Shown: in pieces, positions 1-5,760 of the stretch
Layout: each line of letters begins with the position of its first letter
Numbering within the stretch: position 1 is the first letter of the stretch
DNA from: a virus
Virus record (IMG/VR): IMGVR_UViG_3300027760_000064
Location: 1 to 28,509 of that record
Reading direction: 5' to 3' (one strand)
DNA length: 28,509 nt
The notes under the pieces: generated by a model
Database searches by the model: none
The model's input: only the letters and a program-made list of their open reading frames with translations
What the model was told of the DNA's origin: nothing
Program-made: the position numbers and the translations under genes

Positions 1-1
1 T

Positions 2-172
2 CCTGCTAAACCAGTAGAACCCACTAAACCTACTCCTGCTCCTGCTAAACCAGTAGAACCCACTAAACCTACTCCTGCTCCTGCTAAACCAGTAGAACCA
101 GTTAAAGCGCCAGAACCAGTTAAACTTACTCCTGCTCCTGCTAAACCAGTAGAACCAGTTAAAGCGCCAGAA
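2..172 (+). repeat. Proline-rich coding repeats (39- and 57-bp units)
   Basis: Two identical 39-bp units (2-40 and 41-79) encode PAKPVEPTKPTPA. A 57-bp unit (80-136) encodes the expanded version PAKPVEPVKAPEPVKLTPA, and a fourth, diverging unit starts at 137. They form an extended, probably rigid Pro/Lys linker in front of the hydrolase domain. The array may extend left of the window. Confidence 0.85.
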
Positions 173-1198
173 GTGGTTAAACCTCCACCGGAAGTTGTCA
201 AACCGCCCGTTAAACCAGTAGAGACTGCTAAACGAGTTTCTAAACCTGAACCTGCGCCTCCTTCGGCTGCACCCGCACCACCACCTGTTACTAAGCCACC
301 AACTGCACAACCATCAGCTACAAAAATAATTACTGGTGCCGCCACTGCAACAGCCGTTCTTACTGGAAGAGAAGCCTTAGCAACCAATATTTCAAAATAT
401 GAAAGTGGAGGAAAAGGATATAATGCATATAATAGAGGAGATTTTTGGCTTGCTAAAAAAGATGAAGGTAAGTACCTTCAAAAAAATGATATAGATTTCA
501 GTAAAATGACAATTACTGATTATTTGAAAAGAACGAATAAAAAATTAAAGGCTGGAGGCTTGTTGGATGCATCCGATCCAAATGTATTATTTGCTGTTGG
601 TAAATATCAACTTATTCCCGGCACAATGAAAGTTATGGCTGAAAAACTGGGCCTTGATCCAGATAAAACATATTTAAATAAAGACACGCAAGACATGTTG
701 TTTGCTAAAGGTTTAACCACCAAAGGTAGTGGAGGTCGAGGTGCGGTTGATGATTATATTGGCGGAAAACAAGGAGCAACAAGAGATGCCGCTATACTAG
801 CACTTGCAATGGAATTTGCATCTGTTGGTGTTCCTTATGACATAAAAGCAAAAAGTTTATTTAAAAATACATTACCTAATGTTGATTTAAAAAAAGGAGA
901 AACTTTTTATAAAGCGCCAGGTGGATTTAACAAAGCACACAACTCTCCTGAAGAAGTTGGTGCGGCTCTAGACGCTGACCGAACATCAAAAACAAAATTA
1001 CAAACAAATAATACTACTGTTGGATCTTCATTAAATGATTCTTCTATGAACAATGCCGACATGAAAAAATCATTAGGTCAAGGATCTGGCGCACAACCAG
1101 TTGTCGTGAATAATACAACAAATGTTTTAAACAAAGAAACAACAGTTGCGTCAAGTTCAGACAGAGGTTCAGATAATCCACAATACAAGAGACAATAA
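2..1198 (+). CDS. Tail-associated peptidoglycan hydrolase (lysozyme-like), 5' end outside window
   Basis: The frame is open from the left edge, so 398 residues of a longer protein are visible; the GTG at 173 is only an internal codon. The visible N-terminal part is a Pro/Lys/Ala linker built of repeats. It is followed by a lysozyme/transglycosylase-like domain: a candidate catalytic Glu in YESGGKGYNAYNRG (codon at 401-403) and the family signature GKYQLIPGTM. The C-terminus is Ser/Asn-rich and includes VVVNNTTN. The domain is typical of enzymes that cut peptidoglycan during infection or lysis. The next gene overlaps by one base (TAATG) and is structural-looking, so I infer a virion-borne tail/baseplate hydrolase rather than a free endolysin. 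The exact fold family is uncertain. Confidence 0.72.
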   Translation, partial: PAKPVEPTKPTPAPAKPVEPTKPTPAPAKPVEPVKAPEPVKLTPAPAKPVEPVKAPEVVKPPPEVVKPPVKPVETAKRVSKPEPAPPSAAPAPPPVTKPPTAQPSATKIITGAATATAVLTGREALATNISKYESGGKGYNAYNRGDFWLAKKDEGKYLQKNDIDFSKMTITDYLKRTNKKLKAGGLLDASDPNVLFAVGKYQLIPGTMKVMAEKLGLDPDKTYLNKDTQDMLFAKGLTTKGSGGRGAVDDYIGGKQGATRDAAILALAMEFASVGVPYDIKAKSLFKNTLPNVDLKKGETFYKAPGGFNKAHNSPEEVGAALDADRTSKTKLQTNNTTVGSSLNDSSMNNADMKKSLGQGSGAQPVVVNNTTNVLNKETTVASSSDRGSDNPQYKRQ

Positions 1199-2532
1199 TG
1201 GACTATTCAACAGCAAGTTCAATTAGAGGACAAAAACTATCATCATTGATCACTGGACGAATTATGTCCGGGCAAGGTGTTGGATCATCTATTAAAGGTG
1301 CAATATCAGATAGAATGAAAGCGAAAGCGATGGGTGCCAAAGAAAGATATGATCCATTGAACATTGCAAAGAAACTAACTGGTGGTAGTTCATTGGCGCC
1401 TGCATTGCTTGGTAGAATGATGGGTCGCAGTAAAGAAGATATTAGTTACTTTTCAGGTAAAGGTACTGCTACCGCATTAGGTAAAGAGACAGGCAACATT
1501 GGTGGTGGTTCTGTTGATGTTCTGAATAAAATTCTAGCATTTCTACAAAAGAGCCATGAAATTGATGTTAGAACTATGGAAGTTAAAAAGAACTTCCAAG
1601 AAGAGGCAATGAATGAGGATGAAAGAAGACATCAACAATTTCTAAAAGCATTAAAATCATTTACTTCTTCCACTGGTACTGCAACTTTAGTTGGAGGTAA
1701 GACTGGTGGATCTAGTTTTCTTGATATGTTGATGAGTATGTTAGATGGTATTCCTTGGTTATCAACTATAAAGAAAATGATACCATTCTTTGGTCGATTA
1801 GTGACATTCTTTACTGGACCAGTAGGTATGGCAATTCTGGGAATAACTTCAGTATTAGCTTTCGCAAGCTGGTTATCGGATCAGATAAAATTAGTACCTG
1901 ATATGAGTAAACTAACACCTAAAGATGCCGCTGCCGTGATTGCAAGTGGTGACGAGCGAATGATTATGAAATATGGTGGTATAGAATCATTAAAAAAATT
2001 AGCAGAAAGTGATGGTAGTGTTGCACCTGAACAAGGTGCATCTTCACTCGTAGGTGGTAATAATAATGCTAGACCAGGACATCCAAATCGTCCAGTGACT
2101 ACGACTGGAAATAAATTAAAATTAGAACAAGAAAAATGGGATAAAGAGAAGAGTCCTTTTTATAATGAAGATGGAACTTTAAAATCTTCATCTCCAACTG
2201 CACAAGTAATACCCAATAAATCATCATCACCTGGTGGTTCTGGATCTAGTATGTCACCTTCGGGATCATCATCTGGTGGTTCATCTGGTGCACCACCAAT
2301 GACTCCTATGCCAACATCATCTGGTGTATCTGAAACAACTAATCAAAATATTGATTTAAATATGGAACAATCATCAACATCAGGTGGTGGTTCATCTGGT
2401 CCTATTGTTACCAATACAACCAACAATATGGGTAATGAAAAGAGTGCTGCATCAACGACTGCATCACAAAGAGATAATACACCAGTATTGGTGCATATCT
2501 ATGATTCATTGAATCGCGCCGGATTTCTATAA
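1198..2532 (+). CDS. Putative tail/baseplate structural protein with membrane-like segment
   Basis: A 444-residue protein I do not recognise by family. Its ATG overlaps the preceding stop (TAATG), so it is probably co-translated with the hydrolase. A hydrophobic stretch around residues 180-225 includes PFFGRLVTFFTGPVG and MAILGITSVLAFASWL. It is followed by a long Ser/Gly/Pro low-complexity tail. Its end (PIVTNTTNNMGNEKSAAS) resembles the end of the preceding protein (VVVNNTTNVLNKETTVAS), which suggests both dock on the same partner. A membrane-interacting tail or tape-measure-like role is possible but inferred. It ends at the terminator at 2534-2555. Confidence 0.55.
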   Translation: MDYSTASSIRGQKLSSLITGRIMSGQGVGSSIKGAISDRMKAKAMGAKERYDPLNIAKKLTGGSSLAPALLGRMMGRSKEDISYFSGKGTATALGKETGNIGGGSVDVLNKILAFLQKSHEIDVRTMEVKKNFQEEAMNEDERRHQQFLKALKSFTSSTGTATLVGGKTGGSSFLDMLMSMLDGIPWLSTIKKMIPFFGRLVTFFTGPVGMAILGITSVLAFASWLSDQIKLVPDMSKLTPKDAAAVIASGDERMIMKYGGIESLKKLAESDGSVAPEQGASSLVGGNNNARPGHPNRPVTTTGNKLKLEQEKWDKEKSPFYNEDGTLKSSSPTAQVIPNKSSSPGGSGSSMSPSGSSSGGSSGAPPMTPMPTSSGVSETTNQNIDLNMEQSSTSGGGSSGPIVTNTTNNMGNEKSAASTTASQRDNTPVLVHIYDSLNRAGFL

Positions 2533-2533
2533 A

Positions 2534-2555
2534 AAAGGGAGCCGAAGCTCCCTTT
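2534..2555. terminator. Bidirectional intrinsic terminator between convergent operons
   Basis: GGGAGC-CGAA-GCTCCC (2537-2552) is flanked by A6 on the left and TTT on the right. Read on the minus strand it is a C(UUCG)G tetraloop hairpin followed by six U, the classic strong T4-type terminator, so it mainly ends the gene 32 transcript. On the plus strand it has only a short T run. Confidence 0.85.
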
Positions 2556-2575
2556 CAATTCAGTCAATAATTAAA

Positions 2576-3439
2576 TCATGCTTCTTCAGCGAGTTTGCTG
2601 AAGTAGTCCATGTCATCATCCTCATCAACAGTAGATGATTCAACACGTTTAGGTGCTGCCTTTGCCTGTTCAACCGTAGTCCGTGCAACAGGTGCACCAC
2701 CATCCAAACCTAATACTTTATTAAGTTTAGTTTTCAATTCATCATATGATTTAAAGTTAGATGGATCGAGATGCTCTTTCAAAGAGTGTTCCGATTTCCA
2801 AATCTGTTCAAGTTTGCCATCATCAGAAAGCAAAGGACCAGGTGCAGCAAACTCAGACTTATCATAATTCTGATAACCTTCGACTTTGCGAATCTTGAGT
2901 TTGAAATTGGCACCAGTCCAGAAGTCAAACGGATTCATTGCCTTCTCATCCTCAAATGCAGGATTCATTGCTTCATTGATCTTATCAAAGATCTTTGCAC
3001 CAAACTTAAAGAGAAAGACTTTACCTTCATTATCTGGATTCTTAGAATCTTCAACAATGTAGACGTTAGAGATATACGAAAGGCGACGTTTTTGTTTACG
3101 AGCAATCTCTTTATTTGCTTCTACGCCAGAATTCCAAAGTTGAGTATTGTACTCAGAGACTGGATCTTTCTGATTAAGAGTAGTAAGAGAGTTCTCAATA
3201 TACCAACCACCAGGACCTTGAAAGCCGTGATTGAATACTTTAACCCATGGAAGACCTTCTTCTCCATCTACTTCAGGTGCGGGAAGAAACCGGATAACTG
3301 CGTATCCGTTACCTGCTTTGTCAACTTCTGGTTTCCAGAACTTGTCATCTTTAGATGCAGGTGTTGCATTGAGTTGTTCAATGGCTTTGGTAAGTTTGTC
3401 AAAGTTACCAGATGATTTTTTAAGATTTGCGAAGTTCAT
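2576..3439 (-). CDS. 32: gp32-like single-stranded DNA-binding protein
   Basis: A 287-residue homologue of T4 gp32, the protein that coats ssDNA in replication, recombination and repair. The core matches T4: KAGNGYAVIRFLP (residues 41-53), HGF and GGWYIE (71-82), NPDNEGKVFLFKFGAKIFDKI (134-154). N-terminal LKKSSG resembles the basic/Ser-Thr 'LAST' motif used for cooperativity, and the acidic C-terminus (VDEDDDMDYFSKLAEEA) is the usual docking tail for replication partners. The protein contains no cysteine at all: the T4 zinc ligands are replaced by SLTTLNQKDPVSEYNTQLWN, so this is a zinc-free variant. The ribosome site AAGGAA lies upstream. It is the last gene of the 33-59-32 cluster. Confidence 0.95.
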   Translation of the reverse strand: MNFANLKKSSGNFDKLTKAIEQLNATPASKDDKFWKPEVDKAGNGYAVIRFLPAPEVDGEEGLPWVKVFNHGFQGPGGWYIENSLTTLNQKDPVSEYNTQLWNSGVEANKEIARKQKRRLSYISNVYIVEDSKNPDNEGKVFLFKFGAKIFDKINEAMNPAFEDEKAMNPFDFWTGANFKLKIRKVEGYQNYDKSEFAAPGPLLSDDGKLEQIWKSEHSLKEHLDPSNFKSYDELKTKLNKVLGLDGGAPVARTTVEQAKAAPKRVESSTVDEDDDMDYFSKLAEEA

Positions 3440-3473
3440 ATTAAATTCCTTATTAACGATATATTGCGATGTA

Positions 3474-4082
3474 TTAAACTACTGCACACATTTGTGACTT
3501 GAGTGCGTGTTTGTATTTAGTCACATCATAGTTCAAAAACGGTGCATATTTTGTGCATTTTTGAATAAAATCTGGAAAGATCAAATCATCATCAACCCTT
3601 TTGGTCCACATAGGAAAGAAGTTTAGGAATTGATTCATGATCATCACCGTCTCAAGTTTGATTCTCGACTGCACATAGTTATTATACAACAAAGGATACT
3701 CTCCGTCAACCACTTTCAGCAACTGTTGTGGAGAGTCTACACTTTCCATGAGAGTGGATAGATCTTGTTGGAAGATGTAGAAGAGAGACTGTTGTGTTTT
3801 TTGCCATACCTTAAAGGTAGACTCAGCGTCCTCAGAGAGGAGATCACCAGACCATAGTTTTGGTTTCTCTAAAAGATTAGAAACAAAGAAACCAAACATA
3901 TCATCTTTATTGTATTTACGAGATAACTTATAGAAAGTAAACTTGTCCTTTCTAATCATAAAAGAGTCTTGTGTTACATTTGTTTTACCAGAGTATTTTA
4001 CAAAATCATACTTCGAAGTAAAATGTAACTTCAATGCATGGAATAGTGCATAACATTCAAATCCACTGGATTCAACATTCAT
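3474..4082 (-). CDS. 59: gp59-like loader of the gp41 replicative helicase
   Basis: A 202-residue protein matching T4 gp59 in length and pattern: YALFHALKLHFTSKYDFVKY (11-30) parallels the T4 N-terminal segment, and RKDKFTFYKLSRKY (44-57) and FFVSNLLEKPKLWSGD (65-80) match the core. In T4, gp59 binds forked DNA and gp32-coated ssDNA and loads helicase gp41. It lies between 33 and 32 as in T4, and its ATG overlaps the stop of gene 33 (ATGA), so translation is coupled. Divergence from T4 is large, but position plus motifs make the call firm. Confidence 0.85.
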   Translation of the reverse strand: MNVESSGFECYALFHALKLHFTSKYDFVKYSGKTNVTQDSFMIRKDKFTFYKLSRKYNKDDMFGFFVSNLLEKPKLWSGDLLSEDAESTFKVWQKTQQSLFYIFQQDLSTLMESVDSPQQLLKVVDGEYPLLYNNYVQSRIKLETVMIMNQFLNFFPMWTKRVDDDLIFPDFIQKCTKYAPFLNYDVTKYKHALKSQMCAVV

Positions 4083-4303
4083 ATAGGTAGTCGATTAGTC
4101 TTTTTGATTAGATTAAGTGATTCCGCTTCTTCGGTAATCTTTGCTTTGAGTGATGCAGTCAGTAGAGTTGCAGCCATTTCGACTTCAAATCCAGTATTCT
4201 TGCAATGTTCTACGATTGCATCAATGTAAGTAATATCTCTATTGTTCTGAACTAATTCTTCAATGATTGCAGAGAACACTCTACATTCTTCTTTAGTAGG
4301 CAT
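4079..4303 (-). CDS. 33: gp33-like late-transcription accessory factor
   Basis: A 74-residue, mostly helical acidic protein. The pattern YIDAIVEHCKNTGFEVEMAA followed by LKAKITEEAESLNLI and a C-terminal LPI resembles the short gp33 proteins of cyanophage-type T4-like phages. In T4, gp33 bridges RNA polymerase and the sliding clamp so that gp55-bound polymerase fires late (TATAAATA) promoters. Placement immediately upstream of 59 and 32 supports the call. It overlaps the oxygenase stop by one base (TAATG). Sequence alone is weak; synteny carries the assignment. Confidence 0.75.
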   Translation of the reverse strand: MPTKEECRVFSAIIEELVQNNRDITYIDAIVEHCKNTGFEVEMAATLLTASLKAKITEEAESLNLIKKTNRLPI

Positions 4304-4893
4304 TATGATTTCCTTAGTGAGAGTGCTTTACGACCATCATACCGATGTGTCTTGCCATATTTGCCTTTTGCATCAACATAGTGTGTGAAGATTTGGCGAT
4401 GTTTTTGACCCTCGTATGCATTACGCCAATGAGGCAGAATAATACCAGAGTAAACAATCATATCACCATGATTCAATTCGACTTCAATTGTTTCACCATC
4501 GAGATTCTCAAAGTAAATTGGCCATGGTGTTTCATCTTTTTGCAAACAGATTGTTGCAGAGATTTCACAACTTGGTCGATCTGTGTGTCTTGCCAATACT
4601 GCACCATTATAATAAGTACGAACATAAGTGTATGACTCATTCAGTTCTTTACCTGTGATCTCTTCCATTAATGGCTTCAAATACACCATCAAAGACTCAG
4701 AGTAATTAGGTGAATAGTTGGCAAAACTATTCTTCACTTGTTCATCACCAAAAGGAAAGAAGTTCTTTAGTCCTTTCTTATACTCTGCCATATATGCAGA
4801 CTCAAGAATCTCTGCCGAGATCTGAATAAAACTAATCAAATCTTCGCTAATTGCATTCCGTACAACTTCATATTTGTCTTTCTGAAAAGACAT
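4303..4893 (-). CDS. 2-oxoglutarate/Fe(II)-dependent oxygenase
   Basis: A 196-residue double-stranded beta-helix dioxygenase. Iron ligands are visible as H103-T-D105 and the distal H155 (PHWRN), with R166 eleven residues later placed to hold the 2-oxoglutarate carboxylate. The surrounding pattern (YVRTYYNGAVLARHTDRPSC, GDMIVYSG) is that of prolyl-4-hydroxylase-like enzymes common in T4-like marine phages. The substrate is unknown; protein hydroxylation or nucleic-acid demethylation are both possible. A strong ribosome site (GGAGGTGA) precedes the ATG. It is co-transcribed with 33-59-32. Confidence 0.88.
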   Translation of the reverse strand: MSFQKDKYEVVRNAISEDLISFIQISAEILESAYMAEYKKGLKNFFPFGDEQVKNSFANYSPNYSESLMVYLKPLMEEITGKELNESYTYVRTYYNGAVLARHTDRPSCEISATICLQKDETPWPIYFENLDGETIEVELNHGDMIVYSGIILPHWRNAYEGQKHRQIFTHYVDAKGKYGKTHRYDGRKALSLRKS

Positions 4894-4905
4894 GATTCAC
4901 CTCCA

Positions 4906-5394
4906 TTATGCATAAAATATGTGTTTACCTATTTTGGTAATCTTCCGTTTCTTCCAGTGCGGATCAACGTATGTAGCATGATAATACAACGCATCGTTGA
5001 GTTTTGTCAAGCGGTATCCGTCGAACAGAACCTTTTCTGCTGCCGCTTTAGAATCAAGATATTCTTTTGAGTTTGTTGGTATTTGACGTTTATACTTAAT
5101 ACACACCCATGAGAATTGGCAAGTTTTGTTTGTCTTTTGATATACAGTTCTACAGATATTATTTTTGAATAGACCAGAATTAACTCTATTCAACGTGACC
5201 TGTGCAACTGCTAATTTACCTTTAAAAGGTTCAGACTCTGCCTCATAAAAAATATTGTTTGTTAGACAATTTAACTCTTTCTGTATGTTAGGAACTAAAG
5301 AGTATGTTTCTCGCACATTTGCTATTGTTGTAGCGTTCATTAAACCAAAAATGAGAAATGTTCCTAACAAGACTTTGATAGTCTTGTGTAACAT
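4906..5394 (-). CDS. Secreted SleB-type cell wall hydrolase
   Basis: A 162-residue member of the Hydrolase_2/SleB family. Residues 1-25 form a signal peptide (basic start, hydrophobic VLLGTFLIFGL, Ala-rich end). The catalytic region begins CLTNNIFYEAESE with E51 the likely catalytic acid, continues GKLAVAQVTLNRV, and ends with the family signature YYHATYVDPHW (H139) and GKHIFYA. Several Cys (43, 81, 92, 98) could form disulfides after export. Such enzymes cut peptidoglycan in the periplasm; here it is a candidate endolysin or lysis helper. It lies directly downstream of the tmRNA with ribosome site AAGGAAACGA. Confidence 0.85.
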   Translation of the reverse strand: MLHKTIKVLLGTFLIFGLMNATTIANVRETYSLVPNIQKELNCLTNNIFYEAESEPFKGKLAVAQVTLNRVNSGLFKNNICRTVYQKTNKTCQFSWVCIKYKRQIPTNSKEYLDSKAAAEKVLFDGYRLTKLNDALYYHATYVDPHWKKRKITKIGKHIFYA

Positions 5395-5414
5395 TCGTTT
5401 CCTTATCGAGTTTT

Positions 5415-5583
5415 GAAAGTGGTAGGTTATTCTGTTACGAGGAAACCTACCGAAACCCTAAGCAGTGTTTAGGCTGCTAATGCGTATTCGCTATCATTTG
5501 CGTTTACTTGATTTATTTTTAACGACTGATATGTCGAGTAGCCAATAATTGTACTTATTACTCCGTCGAATCTAGTCAGGCCC
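5415..5583 (-). ncRNA. ssrA: tmRNA coding piece
   Basis: It starts GGGCCTGACTAGATTCGACG, the canonical tmRNA 5' pattern with the TTCGACG D-loop-like sequence. It carries H2, the tag frame (5501-5469) and a closing hairpin GGTAGGTT...AACCTACC (5451-5421). The true 3' terminus is not determinable; 5415 is chosen just after the hairpin. Confidence 0.85.
5469..5501 (-). other. ssrA: tmRNA proteolysis-tag reading frame, ANDSEYALAA-stop
   Basis: Resume codon GCA (5501-5499) is preceded by TAAAC, comparable to TAGTC before GCA in E. coli. Ten codons encode ANDSEYALAA and end at TAA (5471-5469). The ALAA end is the degron recognised by ClpXP-type proteases. Confidence 0.92.
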
Positions 5584-5654
5584 ATCAGAAGCATACTGTT
5601 TGGAACTTTTATTATGAGCATTGTTATCTCATTCACCAGTAGACAATACACTTC
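5584..5654 (-). other. ssrA: tmRNA intervening segment removed on processing
   Basis: These 71 nt separate the CCA end of the acceptor piece from the GGG start of the coding piece. In permuted tmRNAs this segment is cut out by tRNA-processing enzymes, leaving two RNA chains held together by pairing. RNase P cutting before G5583 is inferred. Confidence 0.75.
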
Positions 5655-5725
5655 TGGTGGACCTGGTGGGATTCGCACCCACGTCCGAAATACCTTTCTA
5701 AAAATCAGTTTACTACCATTGAGAA
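5655..5725 (-). ncRNA. ssrA: tmRNA acceptor piece
   Basis: This roughly 71-nt segment holds the 3' strand of H2, the tRNA-like T-arm, the 3' half of the acceptor stem, discriminator A and CCA. Its 5' end is predicted from the promoter at 5732-5760 (start near 5725). The CCA end must be produced by cleavage at 5655. Confidence 0.85.
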
Positions 5726-5731
5726 GTATTT

Positions 5732-5760
5732 AGTATATCAGGACTTGGCGAAGTTGTCAA
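5732..5760 (-). promoter_or_regulatory. sigma70-type promoter of the tmRNA
   Basis: TTGACA (5760-5755), a 17-bp spacer and TATACT (5737-5732) predict a start near 5725, exactly where the acceptor piece should begin. The -35 box contains the TGA stop codon of the tail-fibre gene. Confidence 0.8.

Larger units (their letters stand above)
5415..5725 (-). ncRNA. ssrA: Circularly permuted two-piece tmRNA (ssrA)
   Basis: On the minus strand the gene order is acceptor piece, intervening segment, coding piece, i.e. the permuted arrangement. The 5' end of the coding piece, GGGCCTG (5583-5577), pairs over 7 bp with CAGGTCC (5665-5659); pair 3 is G-U, the alanine identity element. Discriminator A and encoded CCA follow (5658-5655). 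The T-arm is GTGGG-TGCGAAT-CCCAC (5682-5666). ATTTCGGACG before it and CTGCTTAG after the tag match E. coli tmRNA. Coding-piece TACAATTATTGG (5553-5542) pairs with acceptor TCAATGGTAGTA (5722-5711) to form H2 with one A-A mismatch and some G-U pairs. It rescues stalled ribosomes with host SmpB; no smpB gene is seen here. The 3' end of the coding piece is a guess. Confidence 0.93.

Noticed and set aside
2-172. Short direct repeats as a CRISPR array
   Set aside because: Repeats are in-frame, encode PAKPVEP units and have no unique spacers; no CRISPR array is seen anywhere in the window.
173-1198. GTG at 173 as start of the hydrolase
   Set aside because: The frame is open to the left edge with the same Pro-rich repeats, so the gene begins outside the window.
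2771-3415. 214-codon plus-strand ORF opposite gene 32
   Set aside because: Antisense to a confidently identified gp32; its composition is typical of a shadow frame.
5469-5678. 69-codon minus-strand ORF ending NANDSEYALAA
   Set aside because: It is the tmRNA read as protein: it runs through the acceptor stem, the intervening segment and the tag. Only the last ten codons are translated, as the tag.
5724-5731. CTAAATA-like late box in the tmRNA region
   Set aside because: It overlaps the predicted tmRNA start and is only a partial match; the TTGACA/TATACT promoter explains the site better.
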